DNA from: Helicobacteraceae bacterium | GTDB taxonomy: Bacteria; Campylobacterota; Campylobacteria; Campylobacterales; Helicobacteraceae | Length of the DNA stretch: 28,365 nucleotides | Assembly (NCBI GenBank): GCA_029258405.1 | Contig: JARHYY010000127.1 | Span: 1 to 28,365, forward strand | Direction of reading: 5' to 3' | Shown here: positions 1 through 7,963 of the stretch, one piece after another | Position numbering within the stretch: position 1 is the stretch's first letter | Layout: every line of letters begins with the position of its first letter | Notes under the pieces: model-generated | Database searches by the model: none | Told to the model about the DNA's origin: nothing | The model's input: the letters and a program-made list of their open reading frames with translations, nothing else | Translations under genes and position numbers: made by a program

Positions 1-251
1 TAAAGAATGCAATAATGTAAGTAATTAATCTCTATATATAAAAGATTCTTTGTTTATCTTATGAGATACATGAATATTACATATAACAAGCTATATGTGA
101 AATGTTTGTGTGGTTTGGGGGGGATAATAGTTAATGAAACAATAGGACTCTGAATGTCTTTTGTACTATATTGTTCCCATAACACTTTGCTATTAAGAAA
201 ACCAAAATAAATAATACGATAAAATGTTCTATAACTTCCTCAAGAACAAGG
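1..251. other. Non-coding stretch upstream of the toxin-antitoxin pair
   Basis: No convincing coding region is visible here on either strand; the one open frame crossing it on the minus strand has no family features. It holds a G7 tract (117-123), a short inverted repeat ACATATA-6 nt-TATATGT (79-98), and AT-rich sequence just before the antitoxin that could carry its promoter (for example GATAAAAT near 218-225, weak). The inverted repeat might be an operator for the antitoxin, but it lies about 160 nt upstream, which is far for auto-repression. The first bases could be the end of a gene lying outside the window. Confidence 0.5.
117..123. repeat. G7 tract
   Basis: Seven G in an AT-rich, non-coding stretch about 130 nt upstream of the antitoxin gene. 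It is of borderline length for phase-variable slippage. Confidence 0.6.
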
Positions 252-257
252 ATGACA

Positions 258-530
258 ATGACTTCGATAGTGCAATTTAGAATGGATAGCAAAGACAAAG
301 AAGCGTTAGAACAAGTGCTCAAACAAATGGGGTTAGATTTAGGAACAGCATTTAGAATATTTGCTGCTCAAGTTATACAGAAACAAGAAATTCCTTTTAA
401 AATTCAAGCAGGTATTGATACAAGTACAATTGTTACCAAGTCAAATTTTAAAGATTACAAAAGAGCAAAAAGAGCACAAGAAAGAGGTGAAAATATAAGT
501 TTAGAAGAATTTAAAAGGAAATATGAATAA
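258..530 (+). CDS. RelB/DinJ-family antitoxin
   Basis: A 90-residue protein with the N-terminal pattern of RelB/DinJ antitoxins: a short beta strand (SIVQFRMDSKDKEA) followed by two helices with 'LEQVLKQMGLDLGTAFRIFAAQVI', which is the ribbon-helix-helix DNA-binding fold. Its charged C-terminal half (residues about 55-90) is the part that in this family wraps the toxin. An upstream in-frame ATG at 252 directly abuts AAGG and is too close to it. The ATG at 258 has AAGGA (248-252) five bases upstream, so 258 is the better start. The stop overlaps the next gene's start as TAATG, the usual translational coupling of a type II toxin-antitoxin operon. Expected role: neutralise the downstream toxin and repress the operon. 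DinJ and RelB subfamilies cannot be separated by eye. Confidence 0.85.
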   Translation: MTSIVQFRMDSKDKEALEQVLKQMGLDLGTAFRIFAAQVIQKQEIPFKIQAGIDTSTIVTKSNFKDYKRAKRAQERGENISLEEFKRKYE

Positions 531-799
531 TGTATGATATTTACATAAGTAAAACACTTAATAAATTCTTTGTTAAGCATAAAAATTTAACTTTGGATAT
601 TATTAGTGCTCTTGATATTCTTGCTAGAAATCCCTATAAAAATAACCTCGACACAAAAAAAATACAAGGCTATAATAATCATTATCGCTTGATGATAAAT
701 AAGTACAGGGTTCTTTATGAAATTACAGAAACAGATATTCTCATTTATGCTTGTGATGTTCAAGATGAAGTATTAAATAAAATAATCTTAATAAGTTAA
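530..799 (+). CDS. RelE/ParE-superfamily toxin
   Basis: An 89-residue protein with the RelE/ParE core: 'KIQGYNNHYRLMINKYRVLYEI' (residues 44-65) matches the LxG-xxx-YRxxxxxYRVlYei strand pattern, followed by a last strand 'DILIYACDVQ'. RelE-type members cut mRNA on the ribosome; ParE-type members poison gyrase. The C-terminal stretch usually written as R-x-x-VY in RelE reads Q78-D-E-V-L82 here, so the arginine and tyrosine used for cleavage by E. coli RelE are not obvious. R53 and R60 are kept. It overlaps the antitoxin stop by one base (TAATG) and converges on the TSUP gene, leaving only about 20 nt between the stops, with no clear terminator. The family call is firm; the target (mRNA or gyrase) and activity are not. 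Confidence 0.8.
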   Translation: MYDIYISKTLNKFFVKHKNLTLDIISALDILARNPYKNNLDTKKIQGYNNHYRLMINKYRVLYEITETDILIYACDVQDEVLNKIILIS

Positions 800-819
800 A
801 TTGAGGTTTCTTGGTAAGG

Positions 820-1578
820 TTAAAAATACTGTTCGTAAAGAAGCTTTAAGCAAGCAACAAGAGAAACAATAACAATAAGGGGTTTGATAATTCTCATTCC
901 ATATTTTAGTGCCGTTTTTGAACCAAAATATGCACCAAAGAACTGCCCAACTGCCATAAAAAAGCCTATACTCCAAAGGATATTCCCACCAAAGGAAAAA
1001 AATAGCACTGAAGCAAGATTTGATATGAAATTGTACAGTTTTGAATGGGCTAGTGCATTATTTAGCCTGAATCCACCAAGCACCATTAAACTTAACAAGA
1101 AGAAAGAACCAGTCCCAGGACCTAAAAAGCCATCATAAAACCCTATAGCACTTATTATGAGCAATAACATAAAAAATGGCACTCTTTTTGTCCTCATTTC
1201 ATCAGCAATTTTGGGGGCAAATAAGAAATAAAAAGCAAAAGCTATAAGTAAAAAAGGGAGCATTTTTGCCAAAAGATTATTATCAACCCACTGTACAAGC
1301 AAAGTCCCAAATGCAGAACAGCCAAAAATACATATAATAGCTAATTTATTATTTGAGATTTGCACAAGTTTTTTTCTGTAAAAATACCATGTAGCTGAAA
1401 AGCTACCAAAACTTGCTTGTAGCTTGTTTGTTCCAAGAACTTCGACAGGGGGAATACCTGCTAAAAGAAGTGCTGGTAAAGTAATCATTCCTCCTCCACC
1501 AGCAATAGAATCAATAAAGCCAGCCACAAAAGCCGCACAAAACAAAAATACAAGAAGAGAAAATTCAAGTTCAAACAT
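820..1578 (-). CDS. TSUP (TauE/SafE, YfcA-like) membrane permease
   Basis: A 252-residue polytopic inner-membrane protein of the TSUP family, whose members export or import sulfite, sulfoacetate, thiosulfate or similar anions. The family signature is present twice, as expected for its duplicated four-helix halves: 'GFIDSIAGGGG' with 'GTNKLQ' in the first half (residues 20-54) and 'GFYDGFLGPGTGSF' in the second. About eight hydrophobic segments are visible and the length is normal. The start overlaps the lolA stop by one base (TAATG), so the two are probably co-transcribed. The substrate cannot be told from sequence, and a link between sulfur anion transport and LolA is not evident. Confidence 0.85.
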   Translation of the reverse strand: MFELEFSLLVFLFCAAFVAGFIDSIAGGGGMITLPALLLAGIPPVEVLGTNKLQASFGSFSATWYFYRKKLVQISNNKLAIICIFGCSAFGTLLVQWVDNNLLAKMLPFLLIAFAFYFLFAPKIADEMRTKRVPFFMLLLIISAIGFYDGFLGPGTGSFFLLSLMVLGGFRLNNALAHSKLYNFISNLASVLFFSFGGNILWSIGFFMAVGQFFGAYFGSKTALKYGMRIIKPLIVIVSLVACLKLLYEQYF

Positions 1579-2120
1579 TATTTATGCCGTATTATATCAA
1601 GATCTATGCCGCTGGGGGGTTTGAATGTGAAAATTTTATTTTCTATTTTATGGTTTGAAACACAGTTAGAAAATTCTATAATGACTTGATTATCAAATTC
1701 ATCTTTATATTGTATAGTTTTAGGGAGCCCTTGCTTATCGGTGCTTAAAAAATATTCCACATCTTTTATTGTTGCTTGATATTGTCCATTTTTATTTTTT
1801 TTTGCATCTCGCAATAATTGTGAAAAATGTAACATTTCCTTATCAATATCAACTAATGTAACTTGTTCTAACAAAGGTTCAAAAATAAGAATTTGTTTTC
1901 CATCAGAATAAAGCTCTTTTGGTGTGGGTGCAGTATAGTCCCAGCGTACAAAATGAGGCTTTTTCATATATATTTTACCTGCATAAATAATTTTTTCACC
2001 ATCAAGAGTTTTAATTTCTTGTTTAAAATCACCCTCTAGGGTATTTAGATGCTCAAATGCTGCAAAAAGCGACATATTCAATAGCAAAATCAATAATATA
2101 CAACGCAAAAGAGAAGGCAT
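1578..2120 (-). CDS. lolA: Outer-membrane lipoprotein carrier LolA
   Basis: A 180-residue periplasmic protein with an N-terminal signal peptide (hydrophobic residues about 5-19, predicted cut near 'SLFA-A'). The opening 'LEGDFKQEI' and 'GKIYMKKPHFVRWDYTAPTPKELYSDGKQILIFEP' match LolA, the carrier that takes lipoproteins from LolCDE across the periplasm. The low-complexity break at KKNKNGQ and the later 'IEFSN' strand also fit the unclosed beta-barrel. RBS AAAGGAG lies 7-8 bases upstream of the ATG. It leads a two-gene unit with the TSUP permease and diverges from purB. Length is near the family norm, so it looks intact. Confidence 0.9.
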   Translation of the reverse strand: MPSLLRCILLILLLNMSLFAAFEHLNTLEGDFKQEIKTLDGEKIIYAGKIYMKKPHFVRWDYTAPTPKELYSDGKQILIFEPLLEQVTLVDIDKEMLHFSQLLRDAKKNKNGQYQATIKDVEYFLSTDKQGLPKTIQYKDEFDNQVIIEFSNCVSNHKIENKIFTFKPPSGIDLDIIRHK

Positions 2121-2149
2121 TGATATGCTCCTTTAAAATTATATTTTGT

Positions 2150-2157
2150 ATTTTATC
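2150..2157 (-). promoter_or_regulatory. Candidate promoter of lolA
   Basis: On the minus strand a T-run is followed by GATAAAAT, which resembles the -10 element of housekeeping promoters in this phylum, where a -35 box is often replaced by a T-rich stretch. A start site near 2142 would leave a leader of about 20 nt ending in the AAAGGAG ribosome binding site. Assigned by eye only. Confidence 0.3.
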
Positions 2158-2192
2158 AAAAAACACACAATAATAAAATAAGTATTTTTTGC

Positions 2193-2198
2193 TAGAAT
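2193..2198 (+). promoter_or_regulatory. Candidate extended -10 promoter of purB
   Basis: TGCTAGAAT directly after a T6 run gives an extended -10 (TG-N-TAGAAT) typical of sigma-70 promoters in Helicobacter and Campylobacter. The start site would be near 2205, leaving a leader of about 50 nt before the ATG at 2255. It lies in the divergent lolA-purB gap. Confidence 0.45.
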
Positions 2199-2254
2199 GC
2201 TATTTATTGTTTATTCGTTTAAACAAATGTTCAAGAAAACATGAGGAGGCTCTT

Positions 2255-3583
2255 ATGGTTGAGCGATATGCTAGAGCACAAATGAAAAATATATGGAATG
2301 AACACGCAAGATATAATGCATGGCTTACAGTTGAAAAAGCAGCCATAAAAGCTTGGAATCAACTAGGGCTTATAGATGATGAAAGCTGTCATAAAATATG
2401 TACCCACGCAACATTTAATATAGAGCGCATTAACATCATCGAACAAGATACCAAACATGATGTTATTGCTTTTTTGACATCAGTTGCTGAAACCTTGGGT
2501 GATGAATCGCGTTTTGTGCATTATGGCTTAACAAGTTCAGATATTATTGACACTGCTTTAGCCTTACAAATACGAGAAAGTCTTGAGCTAATAATTAAAG
2601 GTGTAAATACATTGCTTCATGTGTTGCATGAAAAAGCAAATGAACATAAAAATACACTTATGGTAGGTAGAAGTCATGGCATACACGGAGAGCCTATTAG
2701 TTTTGGCTTTGTTCTTGCACAATGGTATAGCGATATAGAAAATCTTAAAAAAGCATTACAAGATGCTATACAGATTATTAGTGTAGGGAAGTTTAGCGGG
2801 GCTATGGGTAATTTTGCTCATGCTCCTTTAGAGTTTGAAGAAATTGCATGTAAGGAGCTTGGATTGAAAGCTGTGCCTATAAGTAGCCAAGTCATTTCAC
2901 GAGAAAGACATGCACAGGTTATCTGTGTGCTTGCTCTTTTAGCTAATAGTTGTGAAAAAATAGCTCTTAATATAAGACATTTTCAAAGGACAGAAGTTTA
3001 TGAGGTTGAAGAGTATTTTAATGCAAATCAAAAAGGTAGCAGTGCTATGCCACACAAAAGAAATCCCGTATTAAGTGAGAATGTTACAGGGCTTTGTAGA
3101 ATGATTCGTTCATTTGTGATTCCATCATTTGAAAATGTTGCTCTATGGCATGAGAGAGATATAAGCCATAGTTCTGTAGAGCGTTTTATGTTTCCTGATA
3201 TTTTTATTACATCTGATTTCATGTTGCATCGTCTTGCGAATATTGTTGAAAAACTTGTTATATACCCAGAAAATATGCTTAAGAATTTGAACCTTACAGG
3301 TGGTTTGGTTTTTTCGCAGAGAATTTTGCTTGAGCTCCCAAAAAAAGGTTTAAGCCGAGAGGAAAGTTACAAAATTATACAAAGAAATGCCATGAAAGTA
3401 TGGGAAGATCTACAAAAAGGCAAGTCTGCATTAAATGCACAAAATGAAAGTCTTTTTTTGCAGTATTTATTAAAAGATGAGATATTAGCAAAAGTTCTTA
3501 CAGAGGAAGAAATTCGCTCATGTTTTGAGTATTCTTATTATCTTAAAAATATTGACTTAATTTTTAAGAGAGTTTTTGGGTAA
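2255..3583 (+). CDS. purB: Adenylosuccinate lyase
   Basis: A 442-residue enzyme of the fumarase/aspartase superfamily. It cleaves SAICAR to AICAR and adenylosuccinate to AMP, two steps of purine synthesis. Visible motifs are 'TSSDIIDT' (near residue 93), the general-acid region 'RSHGIHGEP' (H141) and the signature loop 'GSSAMPHKRNP' (about 261-271) carrying the catalytic serine. The frame is open further upstream to 2189, but the ATG at 2255 has GAGGAGG at 2243-2249 and starts with the conserved 'MVERYARAQMKNIW', so 2255 is chosen. Length and motifs are complete. gatC follows after 46 nt on the same strand. Confidence 0.97.
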   Translation: MVERYARAQMKNIWNEHARYNAWLTVEKAAIKAWNQLGLIDDESCHKICTHATFNIERINIIEQDTKHDVIAFLTSVAETLGDESRFVHYGLTSSDIIDTALALQIRESLELIIKGVNTLLHVLHEKANEHKNTLMVGRSHGIHGEPISFGFVLAQWYSDIENLKKALQDAIQIISVGKFSGAMGNFAHAPLEFEEIACKELGLKAVPISSQVISRERHAQVICVLALLANSCEKIALNIRHFQRTEVYEVEEYFNANQKGSSAMPHKRNPVLSENVTGLCRMIRSFVIPSFENVALWHERDISHSSVERFMFPDIFITSDFMLHRLANIVEKLVIYPENMLKNLNLTGGLVFSQRILLELPKKGLSREESYKIIQRNAMKVWEDLQKGKSALNAQNESLFLQYLLKDEILAKVLTEEEIRSCFEYSYYLKNIDLIFKRVFG

Positions 3584-3629
3584 AATAGAGGAAAATAAGA
3601 ACATTATTTTGAGGGCAAAAAGGTAAAGT

Positions 3630-3920
3630 ATGAATATTGATGATACACTTTTGGCAAAATTAGAAAAACTTGCCATGATAGAAACCCCGATTGACAAAAA
3701 AGAAAGCATAAAAAAAGAGCTTGCAGAGATTGTTCAATTTGTAGAAAACATTAACACACTAGAGCTTGATTCTTTAGAAGCAATTTTTAATATTGAAAAT
3801 GCTAAAACACCTTTGAGAGATGATATCCCTCAATGCGATCATTACATCGGTGAGAGCATTTTAAAAAATGCCCCCAAAAGTGAAGATGGCTATTTTGTTG
3901 TTCCTAAAATTATTGGTTAA
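3630..3920 (+). CDS. gatC: Asp-tRNA(Asn)/Glu-tRNA(Gln) amidotransferase subunit C
   Basis: A 96-residue protein with the GatC layout: N-terminal 'LLAKLEKLAMIE', middle 'ELAEIVQFVENINTLEL' and the C-terminal 'LRDDIP', 'ILKNAPKSEDGYFVVPKII'. GatC bridges GatA and GatB in the transamidosome that converts Glu-tRNA(Gln) to Gln-tRNA(Gln), needed where no GlnRS or AsnRS exists. The C-terminal segment that wraps GatA is intact. gatA and gatB are not in the window. An AAAAAGG motif precedes the ATG by six bases. Confidence 0.95.
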   Translation: MNIDDTLLAKLEKLAMIETPIDKKESIKKELAEIVQFVENINTLELDSLEAIFNIENAKTPLRDDIPQCDHYIGESILKNAPKSEDGYFVVPKIIG

Positions 3921-3931
3921 GTTTTTGTTGA

Positions 3932-4645
3932 ATGAGCAATAGCATTAAGCTTGAAAAAATCCAAATAAATGAGGAATGGAAAGAGGTGTTAAAAGACGAG
4001 TTTCTTAAACCCTACTTTCAAGAGATTAAGATAAACTATCTCCGTGAAAGGGAGCAGGCGAAAAAGGAAAATAAAAAGATATTTCCTCCCGCTTCATTGC
4101 TCTTTAATGCATTTAATCTCACTCCTTTTTCACAAGTTAGAGTTGTTATATTGGGACAAGATCCATACCACAACAAAGGCGAGGCTATGGGGCTTTGCTT
4201 TTCTGTGCCTAGAGGAATCAATATACCACCATCGCTAAAAAATATCTACAAAGAACTAGAGCGTTCTTTAGGAATACCATCTGCCAAGCATGGAGATTTA
4301 AGCTCATGGGCAAAAGAAGGAGTTTTTATGCTCAATGCTATATTGAGCGTTAAAGAAGGGAGTGCAAGCTCACATAAGAATTTAGGTTGGCAAAAATTTA
4401 CTGATTCGGTTATGAGTATCATTTCAGAGAAAAAAGAAGGTATTATTTTTGTATTGTGGGGTAATTTTGCTAAAGAAAAGAAAAAATATATTGATATAAG
4501 TAAGCATGTTGTTTTAGAATCCGTTCATCCATCACCACTTGCTGGAAATAAATTTATCGGAAACAATCATTTTGCGATTATAAATGACATATTGTCCAAA
4601 AGAGGGCAAAAGCCCATTAATTGGGCTATAGATTCCAAGAGCTAA
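3932..4645 (+). CDS. ung: Uracil-DNA glycosylase, family 1
   Basis: A 237-residue enzyme that removes uracil from DNA to start base excision repair. The water-activating motif GQDPYH is at residues 75-80 (catalytic Asp77), the uracil-binding Asn lies in 'FMLNAILSV' (N135), and the DNA-intercalating loop reads HPSPLAGN (H199). All catalytic elements of family 1 UDG are present and the length is normal. The ribosome binding site is poor, and the start lies only 11 nt after gatC, so translation may depend on coupling. Confidence 0.97.
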   Translation: MSNSIKLEKIQINEEWKEVLKDEFLKPYFQEIKINYLREREQAKKENKKIFPPASLLFNAFNLTPFSQVRVVILGQDPYHNKGEAMGLCFSVPRGINIPPSLKNIYKELERSLGIPSAKHGDLSSWAKEGVFMLNAILSVKEGSASSHKNLGWQKFTDSVMSIISEKKEGIIFVLWGNFAKEKKKYIDISKHVVLESVHPSPLAGNKFIGNNHFAIINDILSKRGQKPINWAIDSKS

Positions 4646-4655
4646 GGAGCAAAAA

Positions 4656-4934
4656 ATGCAATGTCCTGTGTGTGAAAACATTACACTTATGATGAGTGAG
4701 CGAAACGGTGTTGAGATAGACTACTGTCCAAAATGTCGTGGCGTTTGGCTTGATAGAGGAGAGCTTGATAAGATTATCCAAAGATCTTCAGCCTTGCAAT
4801 CTCGCACTGGTGAACAAAATTATCAAAATCATTATGAAAAGAGAGAAAAAGAGAGCTATAAAAACAATTATTACAAGGAACGAAAACCATATAAGAAAAA
4901 AGAAAGTTTTTTAAGCGAATTATTTGATTTTTAG
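4656..4934 (+). CDS. Small TFIIB-type zinc-ribbon protein
   Basis: A 92-residue protein. Residues 1-40 are a TFIIB-type zinc ribbon: C3-P-V-C6 and C24-P-K-C27, followed by the highly typical 'RGVWLDRGELDKI'. This domain family is widespread and mostly uncharacterised. Residues 41-85 form a hydrophilic tail rich in Tyr, Lys, Glu and Asn, probably disordered, and the protein ends in the hydrophobic 'FLSELFDF', which might be a short interaction motif. It follows ung by 10 nt with an AAGGAG site, so it is likely in the same transcript. Function is not known; nucleic-acid or protein binding would be a guess. Confidence 0.8.
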   Translation: MQCPVCENITLMMSERNGVEIDYCPKCRGVWLDRGELDKIIQRSSALQSRTGEQNYQNHYEKREKESYKNNYYKERKPYKKKESFLSELFDF

Positions 4935-4995
4935 TCAATTATCTGTATTTGTTTTATAGAATCAATTTTGTTATATCATAAAAGGATGTATTATT

Positions 4996-6009
4996 ATGAA
5001 AAAAATACTCATATCAGCTTTTTTTCTCTGTTGTGTTGTTGGCGGGGTAGGCTATTATTTTTTTCACAATTCTATTCTACTTATTAGCCCTCAAGATCTG
5101 CAAGATATTATAAATCGACAGGTAAAAAGTAGTATTGATGCTTTTAAGTATGAAGAATTTGCAGATATTGAAGCTATTGATATTGAATGGGAAGAATTTG
5201 TATGCTCTAAGAATTTGGAGTGCGTAAGCCCAAAGATACATTTTATAAATCACCAAGGGGATGACATGGTGCAACTTAATAATCCCACTATTGTGCTCAA
5301 AGAAATAGGCACAGACAATCTTAAAGCCAATTTTTCAACCAATATTTCTTTTTTTGCTGGAGATATGTTTGGAGAAGACTTGCAGGAACATAAAGAAGCC
5401 ATAAAAGCTATAATGCCCACATATATAAATTGCGAAAATATACTTAACTCTTTGGGTGCACAAGCAACGGTTCATTCAGATAACACCTGCACAATTCATA
5501 CGCCAAGTGCTTATTATACCTTCGCATTTAACACAACCACTATACACCCGTTTTATGAAAATAAAAATATTTTAAGTATTATTCAGGATCAGGGTTTAAG
5601 CTATGAAAAACTCTATGAACATGATGAAGGTTTTTTGCTAGGCATAAGAAATATGAAAGCCGAAATTCATTCAGAAACATTAGGCGATGCTCTTTATGCT
5701 ATCAGTAAAATTGATTCAGAAGATATTACTAAAGAAGATTTTTATCAAGCTGTTCATGAAACTCTTAACCTCTTTATAGATTTTGTCATAGTGCCCATGT
5801 TTTCAACACAGTCTGATACAAATGACAACCTAGAGCAGATTCAAAAAATACCAGATTCGCTTACAAGCCTTATAGAGCAAAAAACACATTTGTTTTCAAT
5901 AGACTTTTCTCTTAAGGATGAGGATAATACACAAACATTCCCAGCAAAAGATCCTGAACACTTTTTAAACCTCTTGCCTCATTATGATGTAAAAGTACAT
6001 TCTCAATGA
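4996..6009 (+). CDS. Unrecognised signal-anchored exported protein
   Basis: A 337-residue protein that I do not recognise. Residues 1-25 are a signal peptide or anchor: positive MKK, then a hydrophobic stretch 'ILISAFFLCCVVGGVGYYFF'. The rest is soluble and acidic, with no further membrane segment. It has four cysteines in the exported part (in 'FVCSKNLEC', 'YINCEN' and 'NTCTIH') that could form two disulfides. A long helical stretch lies around 'SEDITKEDFYQAVHETLNLFIDFVIVP'. It sits directly before livH (gap 23 nt), but its size and composition do not look like a LivJ/LivK periplasmic binding protein. A possible -10 TATAGAAT (4955-4962) lies in the 61-nt gap upstream. Probably a periplasmic or inner-membrane-tethered protein of genus-restricted type. 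Confidence 0.7.
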   Translation: MKKILISAFFLCCVVGGVGYYFFHNSILLISPQDLQDIINRQVKSSIDAFKYEEFADIEAIDIEWEEFVCSKNLECVSPKIHFINHQGDDMVQLNNPTIVLKEIGTDNLKANFSTNISFFAGDMFGEDLQEHKEAIKAIMPTYINCENILNSLGAQATVHSDNTCTIHTPSAYYTFAFNTTTIHPFYENKNILSIIQDQGLSYEKLYEHDEGFLLGIRNMKAEIHSETLGDALYAISKIDSEDITKEDFYQAVHETLNLFIDFVIVPMFSTQSDTNDNLEQIQKIPDSLTSLIEQKTHLFSIDFSLKDEDNTQTFPAKDPEHFLNLLPHYDVKVHSQ

Positions 6010-6032
6010 GCAGCTAACAAAGGAGAATCTAT

Positions 6033-6932
6033 ATGGACAGCGGGCTATTATTGCAGCAACTCACTAATGGCATTAGCCTAGGCGGAATGTATGCCCTTAT
6101 TGCTGTGGGCTATACTATGGTATATGGAGTGCTTAGGCTAATCAATTTCGCTCATGCAGATATTATGATGGTGAGTGCCTTTTTATGTTTTTTTGCCTTG
6201 AGTATGTTGGGTCTTCCTTTTTGGTTAGCTTGTGTTGTAGGTATTGTAGCTTCTGCTGTATTAGGCATTCTTATCGATAAGATTGCCTATAAGCCTTTAC
6301 GATTTGCCCCAAGGATTTCGATGCTCATTACTGCTATTGGTGTAAGTTTTTTTTTGGAAAATAGTTTTAATGTTCTTTTTGGTAGCTCGCCACAATCTTT
6401 TATAGCTCCACCTTTTTTAATGCAAACTATTACTATCAATAATATATCTTTCACTATTATAGCTCTTATTGTTCCTTGCATTACTATAGTTTTGCTTATG
6501 TTATTACTCTTGCTTCTCTATCATACTAAACAAGGAATTGCCATTCGTGCGGTGGCTTTTGATGTCTATACTATTTCATTAATGGGCATTAATCCAAATA
6601 AGATTATTTCTTTAGTGTTTGCCATAGGGAGCTCTCTTGCTGCTGTTGGTGGGATATGCTATGCCATTTCTTATCCTTCTATTGAGCCGCTTATGGGCGT
6701 TACCATTGGGCTTAAAGCTTTTGCAGCAGCTGTTCTTGGGGGCATAGGTAGTGTTGGGGGTGCTGTGCTTGGGGGGTTTTTACTTGGATTTACAGAAGTG
6801 CTTGTAGTGCTCATATTCCCTAACTTGAGTGGCTATCAAGATGCCTTTGCTTTTTTATTTCTCATTTTGGTGCTTCTCTTAAGACCTGTAGGTATTATGG
6901 GAGATGAACGACTAGAAAGGAGTCGATTTTGA
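6033..6932 (+). CDS. livH: Branched-chain amino acid ABC transporter permease LivH
   Basis: A 299-residue polytopic membrane protein. The N-terminal 'LTNGISLGGMYALIAVGYTMVYGVLRLINFAHADIMM' is the LivH hallmark, and the C-terminal half has the cytoplasmic coupling region 'GLKAFAAAVLGGIGSVGGAVLGGFLLGFTE'. LivH pairs with LivM to form the channel for leucine, isoleucine and valine, or for related substrates in other HAAT-family systems. A strong AAAGGAG site precedes the ATG. The end overlaps livM by 4 nt. Confidence 0.93.
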   Translation: MDSGLLLQQLTNGISLGGMYALIAVGYTMVYGVLRLINFAHADIMMVSAFLCFFALSMLGLPFWLACVVGIVASAVLGILIDKIAYKPLRFAPRISMLITAIGVSFFLENSFNVLFGSSPQSFIAPPFLMQTITINNISFTIIALIVPCITIVLLMLLLLLLYHTKQGIAIRAVAFDVYTISLMGINPNKIISLVFAIGSSLAAVGGICYAISYPSIEPLMGVTIGLKAFAAAVLGGIGSVGGAVLGGFLLGFTEVLVVLIFPNLSGYQDAFAFLFLILVLLLRPVGIMGDERLERSRF

Positions 6933-7963
6933 CAAAAATCTCACCACTCACACCTTCAACAGCAAAAACAACATTGAGTCTCCATATTATTCTTTATTTC
7001 ATAATGTTTATCATTATTGTTCTATGTGAATATTTATTGAGTGATTATGGTATTTTTATTGCAAATCAAATTTTTATTTATTCAATTTTGGCGGTAAGTT
7101 ATAATCTCATTAATGGGGTAACGGGGCAACTATCATTGGGTCCAAATGGTTTTGTGGCTGTAGGTGCTTATATAACCGCTATTATGCTTTTAAGCGAAGA
7201 AGATAAGATTGATATGTTTCAGTTAGGAATTTCTAATGTTGTGCTATGGGTTAATAACTCACCTCTTATACCTGCACTTGTTATAAGCGGTGCTGTTGCT
7301 GCATTTTTAGCGTTTTTATTGGCTATTCCGGTTTTTAGAGTTCGAGGGGATTATCTTGCTATTGTTACTTTAGGTTTTGGTTTGATTATAAAAATTATTA
7401 TTGAACAAGAACGCACATTAACCAATGGAGCAACAGGATTAGATAACATTCCTCATTATACCAATCTTTATTGGAGTGGTTTTCTTGCCCTTATAGCAAC
7501 TATTTTTATATTACAAGTAGTATATTCAAAATATGGGCGAGCGATGAAGGCAATTAGAGATGATGAAGATGCCGCCTTAGCTATGGGCATTGATGTGTTT
7601 AAAATCAAAATGTATGCATTTTGCACATCTGCATTTATGCAAGGAGTTGGTGGCGGGCTATTGGCGACATTGCTTAGTAGCATCGTTGTTAAAGATTATA
7701 GCTTTGAATTTATTTTCAAACTTTTAATTATAATTGTACTTGGAGGATTAGGGAGCACTACAGGAGCTATTATTGGAACTATTATTGTTATTGGTGGTGG
7801 AGAATGGTTGCGATTTTTAGATGAAGATTTAAGTTTTATAGGCATAGAAGCAAGTTATCCCGGATTAAGAATGGTTGTTTTCTCCTTAGTGCTTCTTTTT
7901 GTGATGATATTTGCAAGAGAGGGCATTATGGGAAAAAGAGAGATATGGGAGAAAAGGCGATGA
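6929..7963 (+). CDS. livM: Branched-chain amino acid ABC transporter permease LivM
   Basis: A 344-residue membrane permease, partner of LivH. Family motifs include 'YNLINGVTGQLSLGPNGFVAVGAY', 'RVRGDYLAIVTLGFG' and the coupling region 'GRAMKAIRDDEDAALAMGI'. It begins with TTG (TTGA overlaps the livH stop TGA). The choice is supported by AAAGGAG at 6916-6922, six bases upstream, and by the lack of a better ATG. Around nine hydrophobic segments are visible and the length is normal. Confidence 0.92.
   Translation: MTKISPLTPSTAKTTLSLHIILYFIMFIIIVLCEYLLSDYGIFIANQIFIYSILAVSYNLINGVTGQLSLGPNGFVAVGAYITAIMLLSEEDKIDMFQLGISNVVLWVNNSPLIPALVISGAVAAFLAFLLAIPVFRVRGDYLAIVTLGFGLIIKIIIEQERTLTNGATGLDNIPHYTNLYWSGFLALIATIFILQVVYSKYGRAMKAIRDDEDAALAMGIDVFKIKMYAFCTSAFMQGVGGGLLATLLSSIVVKDYSFEFIFKLLIIIVLGGLGSTTGAIIGTIIVIGGGEWLRFLDEDLSFIGIEASYPGLRMVVFSLVLLFVMIFAREGIMGKREIWEKRR

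Noticed and set aside
79..98. ACATATA/TATATGT inverted repeat as toxin-antitoxin operator
   Set aside because: It lies about 160 nt before the antitoxin start in very AT-rich DNA, so it is not convincing as a self-repression site.
131..322. 63-codon minus-strand frame overlapping the antitoxin
   Set aside because: Low-complexity hydrophobic product from the complement of the antitoxin start and its leader, with no ribosome binding site.
2189..2254. N-terminal extension of purB
   Set aside because: The extra 22 residues do not resemble PurB, overlap the promoter candidate, and lack a ribosome binding site; GAGGAGG fits the ATG at 2255.
4996..6009. Assignment of the 337-aa exported protein as the LivK binding protein
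   Set aside because: No binding-protein motifs, no similarity to LivJ/LivK in the mature N-terminus, and a signal that looks more like an uncleaved anchor.
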